From Cytobacillus firmus (GTDB lineage: Bacteria; Bacillota; Bacilli; Bacillales; Cytobacillaceae): DNA of 64,000 nt. The notes below the pieces were generated by a model, which was not told where the DNA came from, ran no database searches, and saw nothing but the letters and a program-made list of their open reading frames with translations. The position numbers were made by a program, and so were the translations under genes. Below are positions 54,432 through 64,000 of this stretch, one piece after another. The stretch spans positions 2,057,501-2,121,500 of the forward strand of contig NZ_CP086235.1 of the NCBI RefSeq assembly GCF_023612095.1, written 5' to 3'. Numbering within the stretch: position 1 is the stretch's first letter; each line of letters begins with the position of its first letter.

Positions 54432-55288
54432 TCATAATTTCTGTAGTTTATCAGGGTTTCGAATTATATAGATATTGCGTATTAGATTTCCCTCTGCGTG
54501 TATGATCCCCAAAGTATGAATACCCTCATTGGATCGAAGAATGAAAGCAGGTTGCTCGTTAACTTGTGCGGTTTCAATATATGGAGTCCCCTCAATCATT
54601 GACACATTGCGTAAAGGTCCAAGAAGAAATTGGGCTACGAGATCTTGTGTTTTAATTGGATATTCGGCAGCCCTTGCCTTCCCGCCGCCATCTGATACAA
54701 GTACAATGTTTTGGTCCAGCACTGATACCATCTGTTTCATGTTTCCCTGTTTTAGTGCTTCCAGAAAATCATCAATTAGCTCTTTAGAAGTTATCTCAGT
54801 TTGCATAAGTTCTTCAGAGGTAATCCCCATTTTTGAACGGGCACGACTAAAGAGCTTCCGGCAGTTCACCTCACTTTTTTCAATGGTCTCTGCAATTTCC
54901 GGATAGTCGAATCCAAGTGCCTCACGAAGGACAAAGACAACACGCTCTGTTGGCGTCAGTCTTTCAAGCAGTACTATCATAGCGTAAGACAGAAGATCGT
55001 CACGCTCGACGGATTCCATTGAATCTATAGTCGAATTCAGGAGGGGTTCCGGCAGCCATTCTCCAAAATAATGCTCTCTTTTTTTCGGGCTGATTTTTGT
55101 ATATCACGACAGCGATTTGTAACCATCTTGCAAAGATAGGCTTTAGGCTCAGTGAGCTTCTCCTTTGGTACCTCATATAATTTCAAAAAAACATCATGCA
55201 CAACGTCTTCTGCGTCTGAAGCAGTTCCTGTCAGCTGATAGGCAAGCTTAAACAGCAATGGTTTATATTGCTTGTACATCTCTAGCAT
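54432..55288 (-). CDS. ECF41-group sigma factor with SnoaL-like extension (frameshifted in this sequence)
   Basis: 285 residues once one base is restored. Region 2 (QLTGTASDAEDVVHDVFLKLY) and region 4 (LTPTERVVFVLREALGFDYPEIAETI) are followed by a SnoaL-like C-terminal domain. The group hallmarks are the linker WLPEP, seen only after frame repair, the DGGGK motif in LVSDGGGKARAAE and the terminal NPDKL. On the plus strand the T run 55079-55085 has seven bases and eight restore the frame; pieces translate as 55037-55288 and 54432-55019. No anti-sigma gene is nearby, as expected, since the fused domain controls activity. It is probably autoregulated from 55348-55374. Confidence 0.9.
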
Positions 55289-55347
55289 TGTTTCACTTCC
55301 ATTCTTTATCTATAAATTGCTGATTCATAGCAGAGGCTACAACTATA

Positions 55348-55374
55348 GAACGAGCAGAGAACAGATTTTGTGAC
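55348..55374 (-). promoter_or_regulatory. ECF41-type autoregulatory promoter of the sigma gene
   Basis: On the minus strand TGTCACA, exactly 16 bp, CGTT, about 60 bp before the sigma gene ATG at 55288. It has the same -35, spacing and -10 as the promoter at 53606. The interval 55289-55542 also holds a weak sigma-G-like GCATA-N16-TATAATA (55481-55508) ahead of the germination operon. Confidence 0.85.
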
Positions 55375-55542
55375 AAAGATAGGAGAGCTTGTGAAATTAG
55401 TACATAACATTTCCTGTTTTGCTGCTAATATGTGCTTGTTTCACACTATGCTGCTGTTATATCTAAATAGCACAACTCCCGCATATTTCTGGGGGAATGG
55501 TTATAATACCCAAGGAATCCGAAGCAGCTGGAGTGATCAGTC

Positions 55543-56988
55543 GTGCGTTTCATTAGCAAATCTATCCAAGAGAATGAGAAATACCTGAAAGAAAAATTTA
55601 ACCGTTCGTCAGACATTGTAATACGCACGCTGGTATTAAAGAATGAAACCATTCTTTTATTTATTTATTTAGAAGGACTGACCAAGGTGCAGAGTGTAGA
55701 GGAAAATATTCTAAAACCTCTCATTTTCAGCGGATTGCCGTCAGGGATTGATGTAATTGAATCACTGTCTGAGATGCTTAGACGCGAATGGGTTCCACTT
55801 ACAAATGTTAAGTCTGAGAGGTCCTTGGAGGAATTAGTGCAGCATGTACTGAAGGGAAGTCTTGTTATATTGGCTGATGGTGAAACTTCTGCGGTCATCG
55901 CTCAGGTTCAGGATTTCGAGAAGAGAAGCATTCAAGAATCACAAAAGGAATCAACCTTGCGCGGAACAAAGGAGGCTTTCGTCGAGAGTATTCGAACAAA
56001 TACTTCACTGATTAGGCGAAGGATCATTCATCCGCAATTAAAGATGGAATCCTCTACGATAGGAACTTATACGCAAACGGAAGTTGTCCTTGCCTACATA
56101 CAAGGGCACGCCGATGAGAGTGTCATATCACAAGTTAGAACCAGGCTTGAAAAGATTGATGCTGACGGAGTAATCGACTCAGCTTATATAGAGGAGTGGA
56201 TTGAAAATAATCCTTTATCCATGTTCTCACAAATTCAGAATACGGAAAGGCCGGATATTGTTACAGCTTGTTTATTAGAAGGAAAGGTCGCCATCATTAC
56301 AAATGGAACGCCATTTGTCCTTATTCTTCCCTTTACTTTTTGGGAGGGACTGCAATCAGCAGACGACTTTTTTGAGAGATTTGTGTTCATTACTTTGACG
56401 AGAATCATACGGTACTTGATGACCTTCATTTCTTTCGCTTTACCTGCTATTTATGTCGCGCTAACGACATTCCACCCTGAGATGGTACCGCGACAGCTAA
56501 TGTTCAGTATTGCTGCAGCCAGAGAGAATTCACCCTTCCCGACCTTCTTTGAGGTATTTCTTATGATGGTCGTATTTGACGGATTGCAAGAGGCCGGCGT
56601 TCATCTTCCAAACCGGCTCGGTCCCGTAATGAGCATAATAGGGGCTCTCATTATTGGACAGGCAGCTGTAGAAGCTGGCATCATATCGACGCCAATTATC
56701 ATTGTGATTTCTTTAACGGGCGTAGCGGGATACACTATTGCTAGATATAGTGCGACACTTCCTTTTCGAATCATTCGCTACCTTATGTTGTTTATTACAG
56801 GTGCACTCGGTTTCTTCGGATTTGCCTTTGGCATTATTATCTTATTGATTCATCTTGTTACACTTGAGTCTTTTGGAACTCCCTATTTCAGTCCGGTAGC
56901 CCCGTTTGATGGCAAAAAAATTAAAAACCTCGTAATCCGCTCACCACTATGGAGTAAGAACAGACAGAAGAAAGAGAGTGTAAAATGA
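55543..56988 (+). CDS. Spore germination receptor subunit A (GerA/GerAA family)
   Basis: 481 residues. A soluble N-terminal part (IRTLVLKNETILLFIYLEGL, TNTSLIRRRI) is followed by a membrane region with the family pattern PFTFWEGLQSADDFFERF and ENSPFPTFFEVFLMM, then LPNRLGPVMSIIGALIIGQAAVEAG. It acts in the inner spore membrane, sensing germinants together with the B and C subunits encoded next. GTG 55543 has GGAG eight bases upstream. The nutrient ligand is not readable. Confidence 0.93.
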   Translation: MRFISKSIQENEKYLKEKFNRSSDIVIRTLVLKNETILLFIYLEGLTKVQSVEENILKPLIFSGLPSGIDVIESLSEMLRREWVPLTNVKSERSLEELVQHVLKGSLVILADGETSAVIAQVQDFEKRSIQESQKESTLRGTKEAFVESIRTNTSLIRRRIIHPQLKMESSTIGTYTQTEVVLAYIQGHADESVISQVRTRLEKIDADGVIDSAYIEEWIENNPLSMFSQIQNTERPDIVTACLLEGKVAIITNGTPFVLILPFTFWEGLQSADDFFERFVFITLTRIIRYLMTFISFALPAIYVALTTFHPEMVPRQLMFSIAAARENSPFPTFFEVFLMMVVFDGLQEAGVHLPNRLGPVMSIIGALIIGQAAVEAGIISTPIIIVISLTGVAGYTIARYSATLPFRIIRYLMLFITGALGFFGFAFGIIILLIHLVTLESFGTPYFSPVAPFDGKKIKNLVIRSPLWSKNRQKKESVK

Positions 56989-58150
56989 GACGACGGATTA
57001 TATTCACTTTTATATCGTTTTTTCTACTCATTTTAGCCTCTGGCTGTGAGAATTTTGTTGAACCGAACCAATTAGCTTTCGTTATCGGCACGGCATTGGA
57101 CCATGATGAAAGCGGTGTAATCGAGGTTAGCCATCAAATTGTCATTCCTTCACAGATCAGTGGAAGTGAAGGGGGAGGCAGTTCCAGCGGCTCAGAAAGT
57201 TTTATTGTCTTATCGGCCAAAGGCAAAGATATTATTGAAGCCAACCGGAAGATTCAGAGAAAGATGTCCCGCAGATTAATGGAAAATCATCGCATCCTTA
57301 TTGCTCTTAGTGAAGAACTATTTGAAAAGCATGATGTAAGCCAATTATTTGATAAGCTAAACAGGGATCCTGCAAACAATCTAAGAGACATTACGATTAT
57401 GATAAAAGGCGGAAGTGCCAAGGACTTCCTTATGCAAGGACATCCCATGGATCATCTATCCAGCATAGCAGCTGGAAAAGAGATGAAGCTGAACAAAATG
57501 AGTAAATTCACATCCAAACAGCTTGCTATAGACATACTTTCTGACGGGTACAGACCCTTGATTCCGGTTTTCAATGTTGAAGAGATTCAAGTGAGTAGTA
57601 ATAAGAAGCAGTCAATTGGTTTACTGTCAGGCTTTGCTATTATGAACAAAGATCTTAAAGTTAGTGGAATTCTCGATGATGTGGAAGGTTCAGAAGCAGC
57701 CTGGATGGCCGGAAAAGAACATTTCAGGGGATAACGATTCCTTGGAAGGACGGGAAAGGAACATTATCATTCAGGTTTACCAGACTCAAACGCCAGATCC
57801 GATCTGTTAAAGGCGAAGATCCGGATCACATTATTTTATCAGTGAAAGCGCAGGCCTATCTTCTTGAAAATACAACATCATTGGATTTGTACGAGGTAGA
57901 AAACATTGTAGAAGTTCAGAAATACCTTAACGACCAGGTTCAAAAAGAGCTGCAAAAAACTGTAGCTAAAGTACAGGAATTTGGGCCTGATGTCTTTGGT
58001 ATCGGCGAACATCTGCATCGTGAATTTCCATATTGGTGGAGATCACAAAAAGAACACTGGGATGAAACATTCAAGGAAACCGATATTACGGTTCAAGCGA
58101 AAATTAGGATTAGGTCACTTGGAACGAGCGGACAAAGATTCAGTAAATGA
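56985..58150 (+). CDS. Spore germination lipoprotein, Ger(x)C family (frameshifted in this sequence)
   Basis: 388 residues once one base is restored. The lipoprotein signal peptide ends LASGC with Cys21. The mature part carries AFVIGTALDHD, RRLMENHRILIALSEELF and the C-terminal domain (VKAQAYLLENTT, QKELQKTVAKVQEFGPDVFGIGEHLHREFPYWW in part). The G run 57727-57730 has four G; five restore KEHFRGITIPWKDG. ATG 56985 overlaps gerA by 4 bp. Germinant receptor C subunit on the inner spore membrane. Confidence 0.9.
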
Positions 58151-58171
58151 GGATTTGGAGGGATTAGATTG

Positions 58172-59272
58172 ATGAAGGTAACGGGTTATCAATTATTTTG
58201 GCTGATTAGTATCTCTTCCATCATCTTATTTTCTTATATCCCTATCAAGCTGGCGGCTGAGCACACTCTCCAGGATGCCTGGATTTCTATTTTGCTTGGG
58301 AGTATGGTCATGATGGCTATCACTTGGATCATGCTTCAAGTATGCATGCAAAATAAGGATAAATCGTTAGTGGAGTTTATGAAAGACCTTTTTGGAACTT
58401 TTCTTGGAAAAATTTTAGTCACTTTTTATTTCATTCATTGGTTCATACAAATGTCTACTATTACAAGAGGTATCACTGAATTTCAAAATTTAGTGCTGCT
58501 GCACGAGATGCCGATGATCGTCATTTTACTGTGTATGTTGTTTCTGATTGTCTATGTCATGTTCAAAGGCGGGATTATAGCAATAAGCCGTTGCGCAGAG
58601 GTGATCGGCCCTTTTTTTATTTTTTTAAATTTCATCCAGTTACTTTTGAGTCCTCAGGAGATGGACCTAAATCGAATATTGCCTGTCTTTGTGGATTCGG
58701 GCTGGGGAAATATTTTAAAGGGTACTTTATATTCATTCAACTATATGATCGATCCTTCGATCATTCTCATGCTCTTCTTCTTTGCCGAAAATAAAAGAAC
58801 TGCTGCAAAAGGGATTATTTGGGGAACCGCTGTTGCTATGCTATGGGGGGTACTAACCACACTGGTTCTTCTGTTTATAACCGGACCGAATATAACCTCT
58901 GAAATGGTCGTTCCCGTATACTCCATTACGAAGCTCGTTTCCATTCTGGATTTTATTCAAAATATCGATGCCTTTTATATTACCTTTTGGGTCATGGGGG
59001 CTTTTATTAAGCTATCAGTAGTCTTGTTCATCCTAAGCTATGGCTTAGCCGAGTGGACAGGGGTAAAGAATTGGAAACTTTTCGCATGTATTACGACGCT
59101 GGTATTGCTGGCATTTGTAATTTATAGTACATACGATATTCGAATTGGTTACGAATTTAAAACCATGTACTTAATTGGTTTCCTTTATCCCTTGATCTAT
59201 ATTATCATTCCGATGCTATTGTGGGTGATTGGAAGTATAAAATCTCATCGTAAAATTTCCAGCATCAAGTAA
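58172..59272 (+). CDS. Spore germination permease-like subunit B (GerB/endospore germination permease)
   Basis: 366 residues with about ten hydrophobic segments, APC-type fold. Typical segments are ITGYQLFWLISISSIIL-like TGYQLFWLISISS, HTLQDAWISILLGS, GRCAEV-like ISRCAEVIGPFFI and NYMIDPSIILMLFFF. GGAGGG precedes both TTG 58169 and ATG 58172; I choose ATG. It is the last gene of the A-C-B germination operon. A short hairpin (GCTTCCTT/AAGGAAGC, 59311-59330) follows without a T-run. Confidence 0.92.
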   Translation: MKVTGYQLFWLISISSIILFSYIPIKLAAEHTLQDAWISILLGSMVMMAITWIMLQVCMQNKDKSLVEFMKDLFGTFLGKILVTFYFIHWFIQMSTITRGITEFQNLVLLHEMPMIVILLCMLFLIVYVMFKGGIIAISRCAEVIGPFFIFLNFIQLLLSPQEMDLNRILPVFVDSGWGNILKGTLYSFNYMIDPSIILMLFFFAENKRTAAKGIIWGTAVAMLWGVLTTLVLLFITGPNITSEMVVPVYSITKLVSILDFIQNIDAFYITFWVMGAFIKLSVVLFILSYGLAEWTGVKNWKLFACITTLVLLAFVIYSTYDIRIGYEFKTMYLIGFLYPLIYIIIPMLLWVIGSIKSHRKISSIK

Positions 59273-59536
59273 GCTGGTTGTTTTTAGATATATATGTTAT
59301 TTCTAATGCTTCCTTGTCACAGAAGGAAGCATGAAGTCGTTATATTTGCGATAAGTCCTACAGTTGAGGAGATGTTGTGCCGATAAAGTAAACTTTAGAG
59401 AGGGATAAATACATAACACTATCAAAGGAATAGCCGGATACCAAATTATTTACAGAATTAAATGGAATGTGTAAGAATTTTTAGCCTTGGTTCCTATCGG
59501 GTTTAACTTTAATAGTTGTAAAGTTGGTGAAATATC

Positions 59537-60462
59537 ATGGAATTAAGACAATTAGAATACTTTATGGCAATTTGTGAAGAAATGCATTTTACCAGGACTG
59601 CGGAAAAACTTCGAATTGGACAACCTACTTTAAGCTATCAAATTAAAGCTTTGGAAGATGAGTTGGGTGTTCGTTTATTTGATCGTTTAGGGAAAAAAAT
59701 AGCAATTACTGAAGCAGGTGAAATTCTCCGGGAACATTGCATTAAAGTATTCCAGAATTTAAATTGCGCGAATGAAAAGATAGAAGAGCTTCAAAAAATC
59801 AAAAGAGGAAAATTAGTCATTGGTACCCTCCCTGGAGATTTAAACCATGTCGCATCAATGGTCTTAATCATGTTTCATGCCAGGTATCCGGACATTCAGG
59901 TTAAAATAATTTCATCAAATGATGTGACGGAGAAGGTGAAACAAAACGAAATAGACTTGGCACTGACTCTGACGCCACCCTCAGATGAGAGTTTGACGTA
60001 TATTCCATTATACGAGGATGAATATTTTTTGACAGTCCGGGCAGGTCATGAGTGGGCTGAAAAAAAGAGATAGAATTTAGGGAGTTAACAGGCATCCCTC
60101 TCATTTTGAACCCTAAATGTCATTTGTTTAGGCAATCTCTTGATGACGAAAGTATATCTTATGGAATGGAACTCCAATCTGTCATTGAATCAACCGACTC
60201 AGGGTCGATGTTAAGTCTAGTGAAGGGAGGAATAGGTGCTGCTATTATTTCATGTACCCTCTTCTCTCAGGAAAATGAAGGGCTAAAAGCAATAAGAATT
60301 ATCAATCCAACAATTAAAAGGGAAGTCACTATTATCCACCATAAACAAAAATATATAGGAACAGCTGCAAGAGGTTTTATCGAATTATTAATGAAATACA
60401 TAGAAGAGAAAAAAATCAATGATGGAAGTCCAGAGCGGCAGCATTTCTCAATATGCCAGTAG
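59537..60462 (+). CDS. LysR-family transcriptional regulator (frameshifted in this sequence)
   Basis: 308 residues once one base is restored, the normal family length. The N-terminal HTH is MELRQLEYFMAICEEMHFTR (start) through QPTLSYQIKALEDELGVRLFDR. The effector domain follows (KLVIGTLPGD, SGSMLSLVKGGIGAAI). The A run at 60060-60066 has seven A; eight restore AEKKEIEFRELTGIPLIL. Pieces translate as 59537-60073 and 60106-60462. Its target is not evident; no divergent partner is present. Confidence 0.9.
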
Positions 60463-60575
60463 TTGTTTACTCAATTGTAACTACATCGGAAGCAGATGGC
60501 AGGCCAGACTCAGGAAGTTGAGCGCCTAGAAGTGGTTCGGTTCCCTATCTAAATATTATGCAAGAAAATTACTTA

Positions 60576-60606
60576 CCCCTGTACAGCTTACGGCAGGGGT
60601 TTTTTG
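60576..60606 (+). terminator. Rho-independent terminator
   Basis: CCCCTG-N12-CAGGGG followed by T6. It lies in the gene-free stretch 60463-60837, which otherwise shows no recognisable gene, only an AAGGAGG site at 60758 followed by the three-codon frame ATG GTT TCG TAA. Confidence 0.88.
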
Positions 60607-60837
60607 CATTTCAAAATAAAGTTGCCGGGAGCTGTGACAGATGTTTTTGGTTTTTTGCAGGGAATCATCTAATTTTTGAATGAATTCGATTGAAAATATT
60701 GTATTGTTTAAATTTCAGAATTTATCTAATCTTATGTCTAGTGCTTGACTACTTCTTAAGGAGGGATGAAACATGGTTTCGTAAATAAGCCTGCTGCTAA
60801 TTTTGCATATAAAAAGTCGAGAGGAGAATTAATCATT

Positions 60838-63800
60838 TTGAAAAGAAGATTCCGTATCATTCAAATTACTCTTATTTCCCTATTATCTTTCATTCTCTTA
60901 TTAAACCTTGTTCTTCCAACTAACACAATAGCAGGTGGGAATCATGATGAGAGATTACCAATGTCTGCTATTGGAATCACTTCAGAGACTAATAAGATAA
61001 ATTCAAAAGTAGCCAAACAATTTCAGGAACAAGATAAAGTGACTTTCCTATTAAAGTTAAAGGATCAAGTGGATACGAATCAGGTTGCAATGGCTGCAGC
61101 TGAAAAAGCGAAGAAACTGAAACAAACCGCTGCAAGTACAGAGCTTCAGGTTCGCTCTGCCATTGTATCCTCATTAAGAAATAAGGCAACGGAGACTCAG
61201 GCTGAGCTCATGGATTTCCTTGAGCAATCCAAATTAGAAGGTAATGTAAGTAATATTCAATCCTTCTATATTGTGAATGCTATCGCCGTAACAGCAACGG
61301 AAGAAGTGATGGAGAAACTCGCAAAGTATCCTGAGGTAGCAAAAGTACTCCCAAATGAAACGCGGCAACTTTTCGCACCTATTACTCCTAAGGGGATACC
61401 TTCAAATGAAACCTCATCCACGGTGGAATGGGGAGTGAAAAGAGTCGGTGCACCACAAGTATGGGATATGGGAATCGATGGCTCTGGAATTGTGGTAGCG
61501 AGCATTGATACAGGAGTTCAATGGGATCATCCCGCATTAAAAGAAAAATACCGGGGTTATAATTCAATGCAGCCCAATCAGCCAGACCATCAAGTGAACT
61601 GGTTCGATGCAATCGATGGAGAAGAAGCTCCATATGATGATTTAAAACATGGTACCCATACGGTTGGGACAATTCTTGGCTCGGAACCTGATGGAAGCAA
61701 CCAAATTGGTGTTGCCCCTGGAGCAAAATGGATTGCAGTTAAAGCATTCTCTGAGGCAGGCGGTAAGGATATCGACTTGCTCGAGGCTGGGGAATGGATA
61801 TTGGCCCCAAAAGATGCCGAGGGCAATCCGCATCCTGAATTGGCCCCAGATATAGTAAACAACTCATGGGGTGGAGGATCAAGTCTGGATGAATGGTATC
61901 TTCCTATGGTGCAAAATTGGAGGTCTGCCAACATCTTCCCTGTATTTGCGGCAGGCAATAGCGGTTCAGACGAGGGGACGATTTCAAATCCGGCGAATTA
62001 TCCGGAATCATTTGCTGTAGCAGCAACAGATGATCAAAATTCGCTAGCTTGGTTTTCATCTCGCGGGCCATCTCCATATGACGATATTAAACCGGATGTT
62101 TCTGCTCCGGGTGTGTCTATTCGTTCTGCTGTACCGACCAATGACTATGAGCTTATGAGTGGGACATCAATGGCGACGCCTCATATTGCAGGAGTTGTGG
62201 CGTTAGTAAAACAGGCGAATTCATCTCTTACAATTGACCAAATAGAAAAAGTATTGATGGATACAGCTATTCCGTTGACAAGCTCAGTATATCCGGCTTC
62301 GCCTAACTATGGGTTTGGTCACGGATTTGTTAATGCGTACAATGCTATAAAATCGGTGAATGCTGGAACAGGTGTGATTCAAGGTGAGGTCGTCCATGAT
62401 GGAAAGGATGCAACAAAGCCAACTTATCAGCATACTTCCCTGGAGTATGTTTACGACCAGGTGGTTTTACCATTAACAATTGAAGTGCAAGATAATATCA
62501 GTGTAGCATCAGTAGAAATTCAGTATTTAGCAGATCAAGACTGGAAGACTATAAAAGCGGAAAGGACTGCTGGTGATTTTAGAAATGGGACCTACCAAGC
62601 AGTGGTACCAGGGGAAGATATTAGGGAAAACCTATTTACGTATAAATGGAGAATCGAAGATTATGGAAAAAATGAAGTAATAACCTCCAACTATGAAATA
62701 GAAGTGAAGCCTGCAATTACGACCGGGTATTCTCATGATTTTGAATCTGTTCCAGAAGGCTGGTATTCTGAAGGGATTAATAATGATTGGGAATGGGGGG
62801 CCCCTGTCGATCGACCAGATAAGGCTTATTCCGGACAAAAGGTATATGGAACGAATGTGGATGGGTCGCATGCATTTAATTCGTCCTCTCTTCTCCATAT
62901 GCCTCCAATAGACCTTCCGGATGGCAAGAATGCCTATTTGCAGTTTAAGCAATGGTATGACTTTAGTCCGGATGGAGTTGTTGAATCTACAGATTTTGGA
63001 GCAGTACTTGTCTCTTTAGATGGTGAGAATTGGGAGAGGCTTTATAGAACGGAACCAAGTAAGTATCATCATGAGATTCCGATTGAGTACACAACAGAAG
63101 ACTGGATTGATGGGGAGGTAGATCTTACTGCTTACGCCGGAAAGCGGATTTATATCAGTTTTTATATGAATGCCGTCCAAACAGGCTTTGAAACGAGAGA
63201 GTATTCAGGCTGGTATGTTGATAACGTAGAGTTATCTGAAAGATCATATAAAACTGGCGGAGAACAGAAGACGTTTGGCAAGAACCAAAATACTGAAGTT
63301 CATTTAAAAGAGAATGTTGGCAGCAATGTCTTAGCCCCAAGTGCAACATTTGTTGAGAATACAATAATTCAATCCAATGTTTTACCAATCCTTGGAAAGG
63401 TTACACTATTGGATTCCGGCTATTCTGTAGCGACAAATCCTGCTGATGGATCTTATATCATGATGCATAATACAGGTGATTTCACGATACGTGCAGAAGC
63501 ATATGGGTTTCATCCAAAAGAACAGCCCGTTTCAATCCCAGAGGATGGGATCGTCCAAGCAGACTTTAATTTGAAGCCTTTAGCTTACGGAACGATCGAG
63601 GGGGTTGTTAAAGACAAAGCAACTGGAAAACCGCTTATGAATGCTGTTCTTTCATTAGTCGAGGATGCATCCATTACCCCAGTGAAAACAGATAGCAAGG
63701 GCCGATTTACGCTGACTGCTTTTGAGGGCAGCTATACATTACATGCGTTCAAAAACAATTATCTATATAATGAGCTTTCGGTTACTATCTCGCCAAAGAA

Positions 63801-64000
63801 AAAAACTAGAAAGAATATTGAACTGAAGAGGTATATTGGGTTTCCTGGAGAAATCGGTTACGATGATGGCACTGGAGAAAATTCCTGGTTTTGGAGAGGT
63901 GCTAATAATGGCTTTGGCATACGAATGTCTCTGGAAGAAGGAATTACTAAATCGTGGGTAACAGGTGGGTTATTCAAAGTTAATACGAATTTCCCTTCTG
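60838..64000 (+). CDS. bpr: Bacillopeptidase F-like S8 serine protease, 3' end beyond the window
   Basis: At least 1054 residues; open to the window edge. TTG 60838 follows GAGGAG and starts MKRRFRIIQ plus a secretion signal ending near NTIAGG. A propeptide-like region (about 50-185, ending in the VAKVLPNE inhibitor I9 pattern) precedes the subtilisin domain. The catalytic triad is Asp224 (ASIDTGV), His271 (KHGTHTVG) and Ser444 (GTSMATPHIAG), with the oxyanion Asn in AAGNSG. Then come an immune inhibitor A/MAM-like region (HDFESVPEGWYSEG...WEWG) and carboxypeptidase-regulatory-like repeats (GTIEGVVKDKATGKPLMNA). Secreted, degradative protease. An in-frame ATG at 60766 is too close to its ribosome site. 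Confidence 0.9.
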   Translation, partial: MKRRFRIIQITLISLLSFILLLNLVLPTNTIAGGNHDERLPMSAIGITSETNKINSKVAKQFQEQDKVTFLLKLKDQVDTNQVAMAAAEKAKKLKQTAASTELQVRSAIVSSLRNKATETQAELMDFLEQSKLEGNVSNIQSFYIVNAIAVTATEEVMEKLAKYPEVAKVLPNETRQLFAPITPKGIPSNETSSTVEWGVKRVGAPQVWDMGIDGSGIVVASIDTGVQWDHPALKEKYRGYNSMQPNQPDHQVNWFDAIDGEEAPYDDLKHGTHTVGTILGSEPDGSNQIGVAPGAKWIAVKAFSEAGGKDIDLLEAGEWILAPKDAEGNPHPELAPDIVNNSWGGGSSLDEWYLPMVQNWRSANIFPVFAAGNSGSDEGTISNPANYPESFAVAATDDQNSLAWFSSRGPSPYDDIKPDVSAPGVSIRSAVPTNDYELMSGTSMATPHIAGVVALVKQANSSLTIDQIEKVLMDTAIPLTSSVYPASPNYGFGHGFVNAYNAIKSVNAGTGVIQGEVVHDGKDATKPTYQHTSLEYVYDQVVLPLTIEVQDNISVASVEIQYLADQDWKTIKAERTAGDFRNGTYQAVVPGEDIRENLFTYKWRIEDYGKNEVITSNYEIEVKPAITTGYSHDFESVPEGWYSEGINNDWEWGAPVDRPDKAYSGQKVYGTNVDGSHAFNSSSLLHMPPIDLPDGKNAYLQFKQWYDFSPDGVVESTDFGAVLVSLDGENWERLYRTEPSKYHHEIPIEYTTEDWIDGEVDLTAYAGKRIYISFYMNAVQTGFETREYSGWYVDNVELSERSYKTGGEQKTFGKNQNTEVHLKENVGSNVLAPSATFVENTIIQSNVLPILGKVTLLDSGYSVATNPADGSYIMMHNTGDFTIRAEAYGFHPKEQPVSIPEDGIVQADFNLKPLAYGTIEGVVKDKATGKPLMNAVLSLVEDASITPVKTDSKGRFTLTAFEGSYTLHAFKNNYLYNELSVTISPKKKTRKNIELKRYIGFPGEIGYDDGTGENSWFWRGANNGFGIRMSLEEGITKSWVTGGLFKVNTNFPS

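Noticed and set aside
60766-60840. ATG 60766 as start of the bpr-like gene
   Set aside because: In frame, but only one base separates it from AAGGAGG, and the resulting N-terminus would bury the signal peptide behind 24 residues.
1-64000. tRNA, rRNA or CRISPR arrays
   Set aside because: No cloverleaf, rRNA-like stretch or regularly spaced repeat was found on reading both strands; a tRNA or CRISPR program would be decisive.

Overview
The window looks like a chromosomal segment of a low-GC, endospore-forming Bacillaceae bacterium (Bacillus/Mesobacillus/Cytobacillus-like; species not assignable by eye). Pointers are a gerA-gerC-gerB germination operon, a bacillopeptidase F-type protease, strong AGGAGG ribosome binding sites with many TTG/GTG starts, and dispersed palindromes typical of Bacillaceae.

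Layout. (1) 110-3936: tail of a sugar ABC operon with an AmiE-like serine hydrolase and a BadF-type amino-sugar kinase, probably cell-wall sugar or muropeptide salvage. (2) 4100-6212: two tandem paralogous HELGH zincin-like proteins of unknown function. (3) 6567-7492 and 25168-26078: an inverted duplication carrying a YaiI/YqxD-family gene and a 63-codon gene. It brackets a GH30 relic (7662-8462), a sigma-54 activator (8754-10537) and a 14-kb catabolic operon (10781-25027). That operon starts behind a textbook sigma-54 promoter at 10726. It encodes two M29/NicX-like proteins, a TctABC transporter, a KdgT-like permease, a CaiD/CaiB/CaiE-like trio, a class III aminotransferase, a semialdehyde dehydrogenase and GlcD/GlcF. 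The substrate is unknown, and this is my best candidate for an undescribed pathway. (4) 26350-36213: a defence island with EVE-McrB/McrC, a PLD-helicase-DUF3427 protein, NUDIX, NERD, MazG-like and HNH proteins. (5) 36516-47041: an IclR-controlled sugar or sugar-acid cluster with a TPP enzyme, aldehyde dehydrogenase, IlvD/Edd dehydratase, RbsBAC-type ABC transporter and Gfo/Idh/MocA oxidoreductase. (6) 47664-53454: purU, DinB genes and relics, a Nif3-like protein with a gate-domain membrane protein, and hypotheticals. (7) 53606-55374: an ECF41 sigma factor and its carboxymuconolactone decarboxylase-like target, with identical TGTCACA-N16-CGTT promoters in front of both. (8) 55543-60462: spore germination operon and a LysR regulator. 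(9) 60838-end: bacillopeptidase F-like protease, cut by the window edge.

A striking global property is that eight otherwise well-conserved genes are broken by single-base deletions, nine in all. Every one lies in a homopolymer run and every one is repaired by adding one base. This pattern fits consensus sequencing error better than biological decay, so I annotate these as single genes with a frameshift. The GH30 relic is different: it has in-frame stops and a truncated 5' end, and looks like a true pseudogene.
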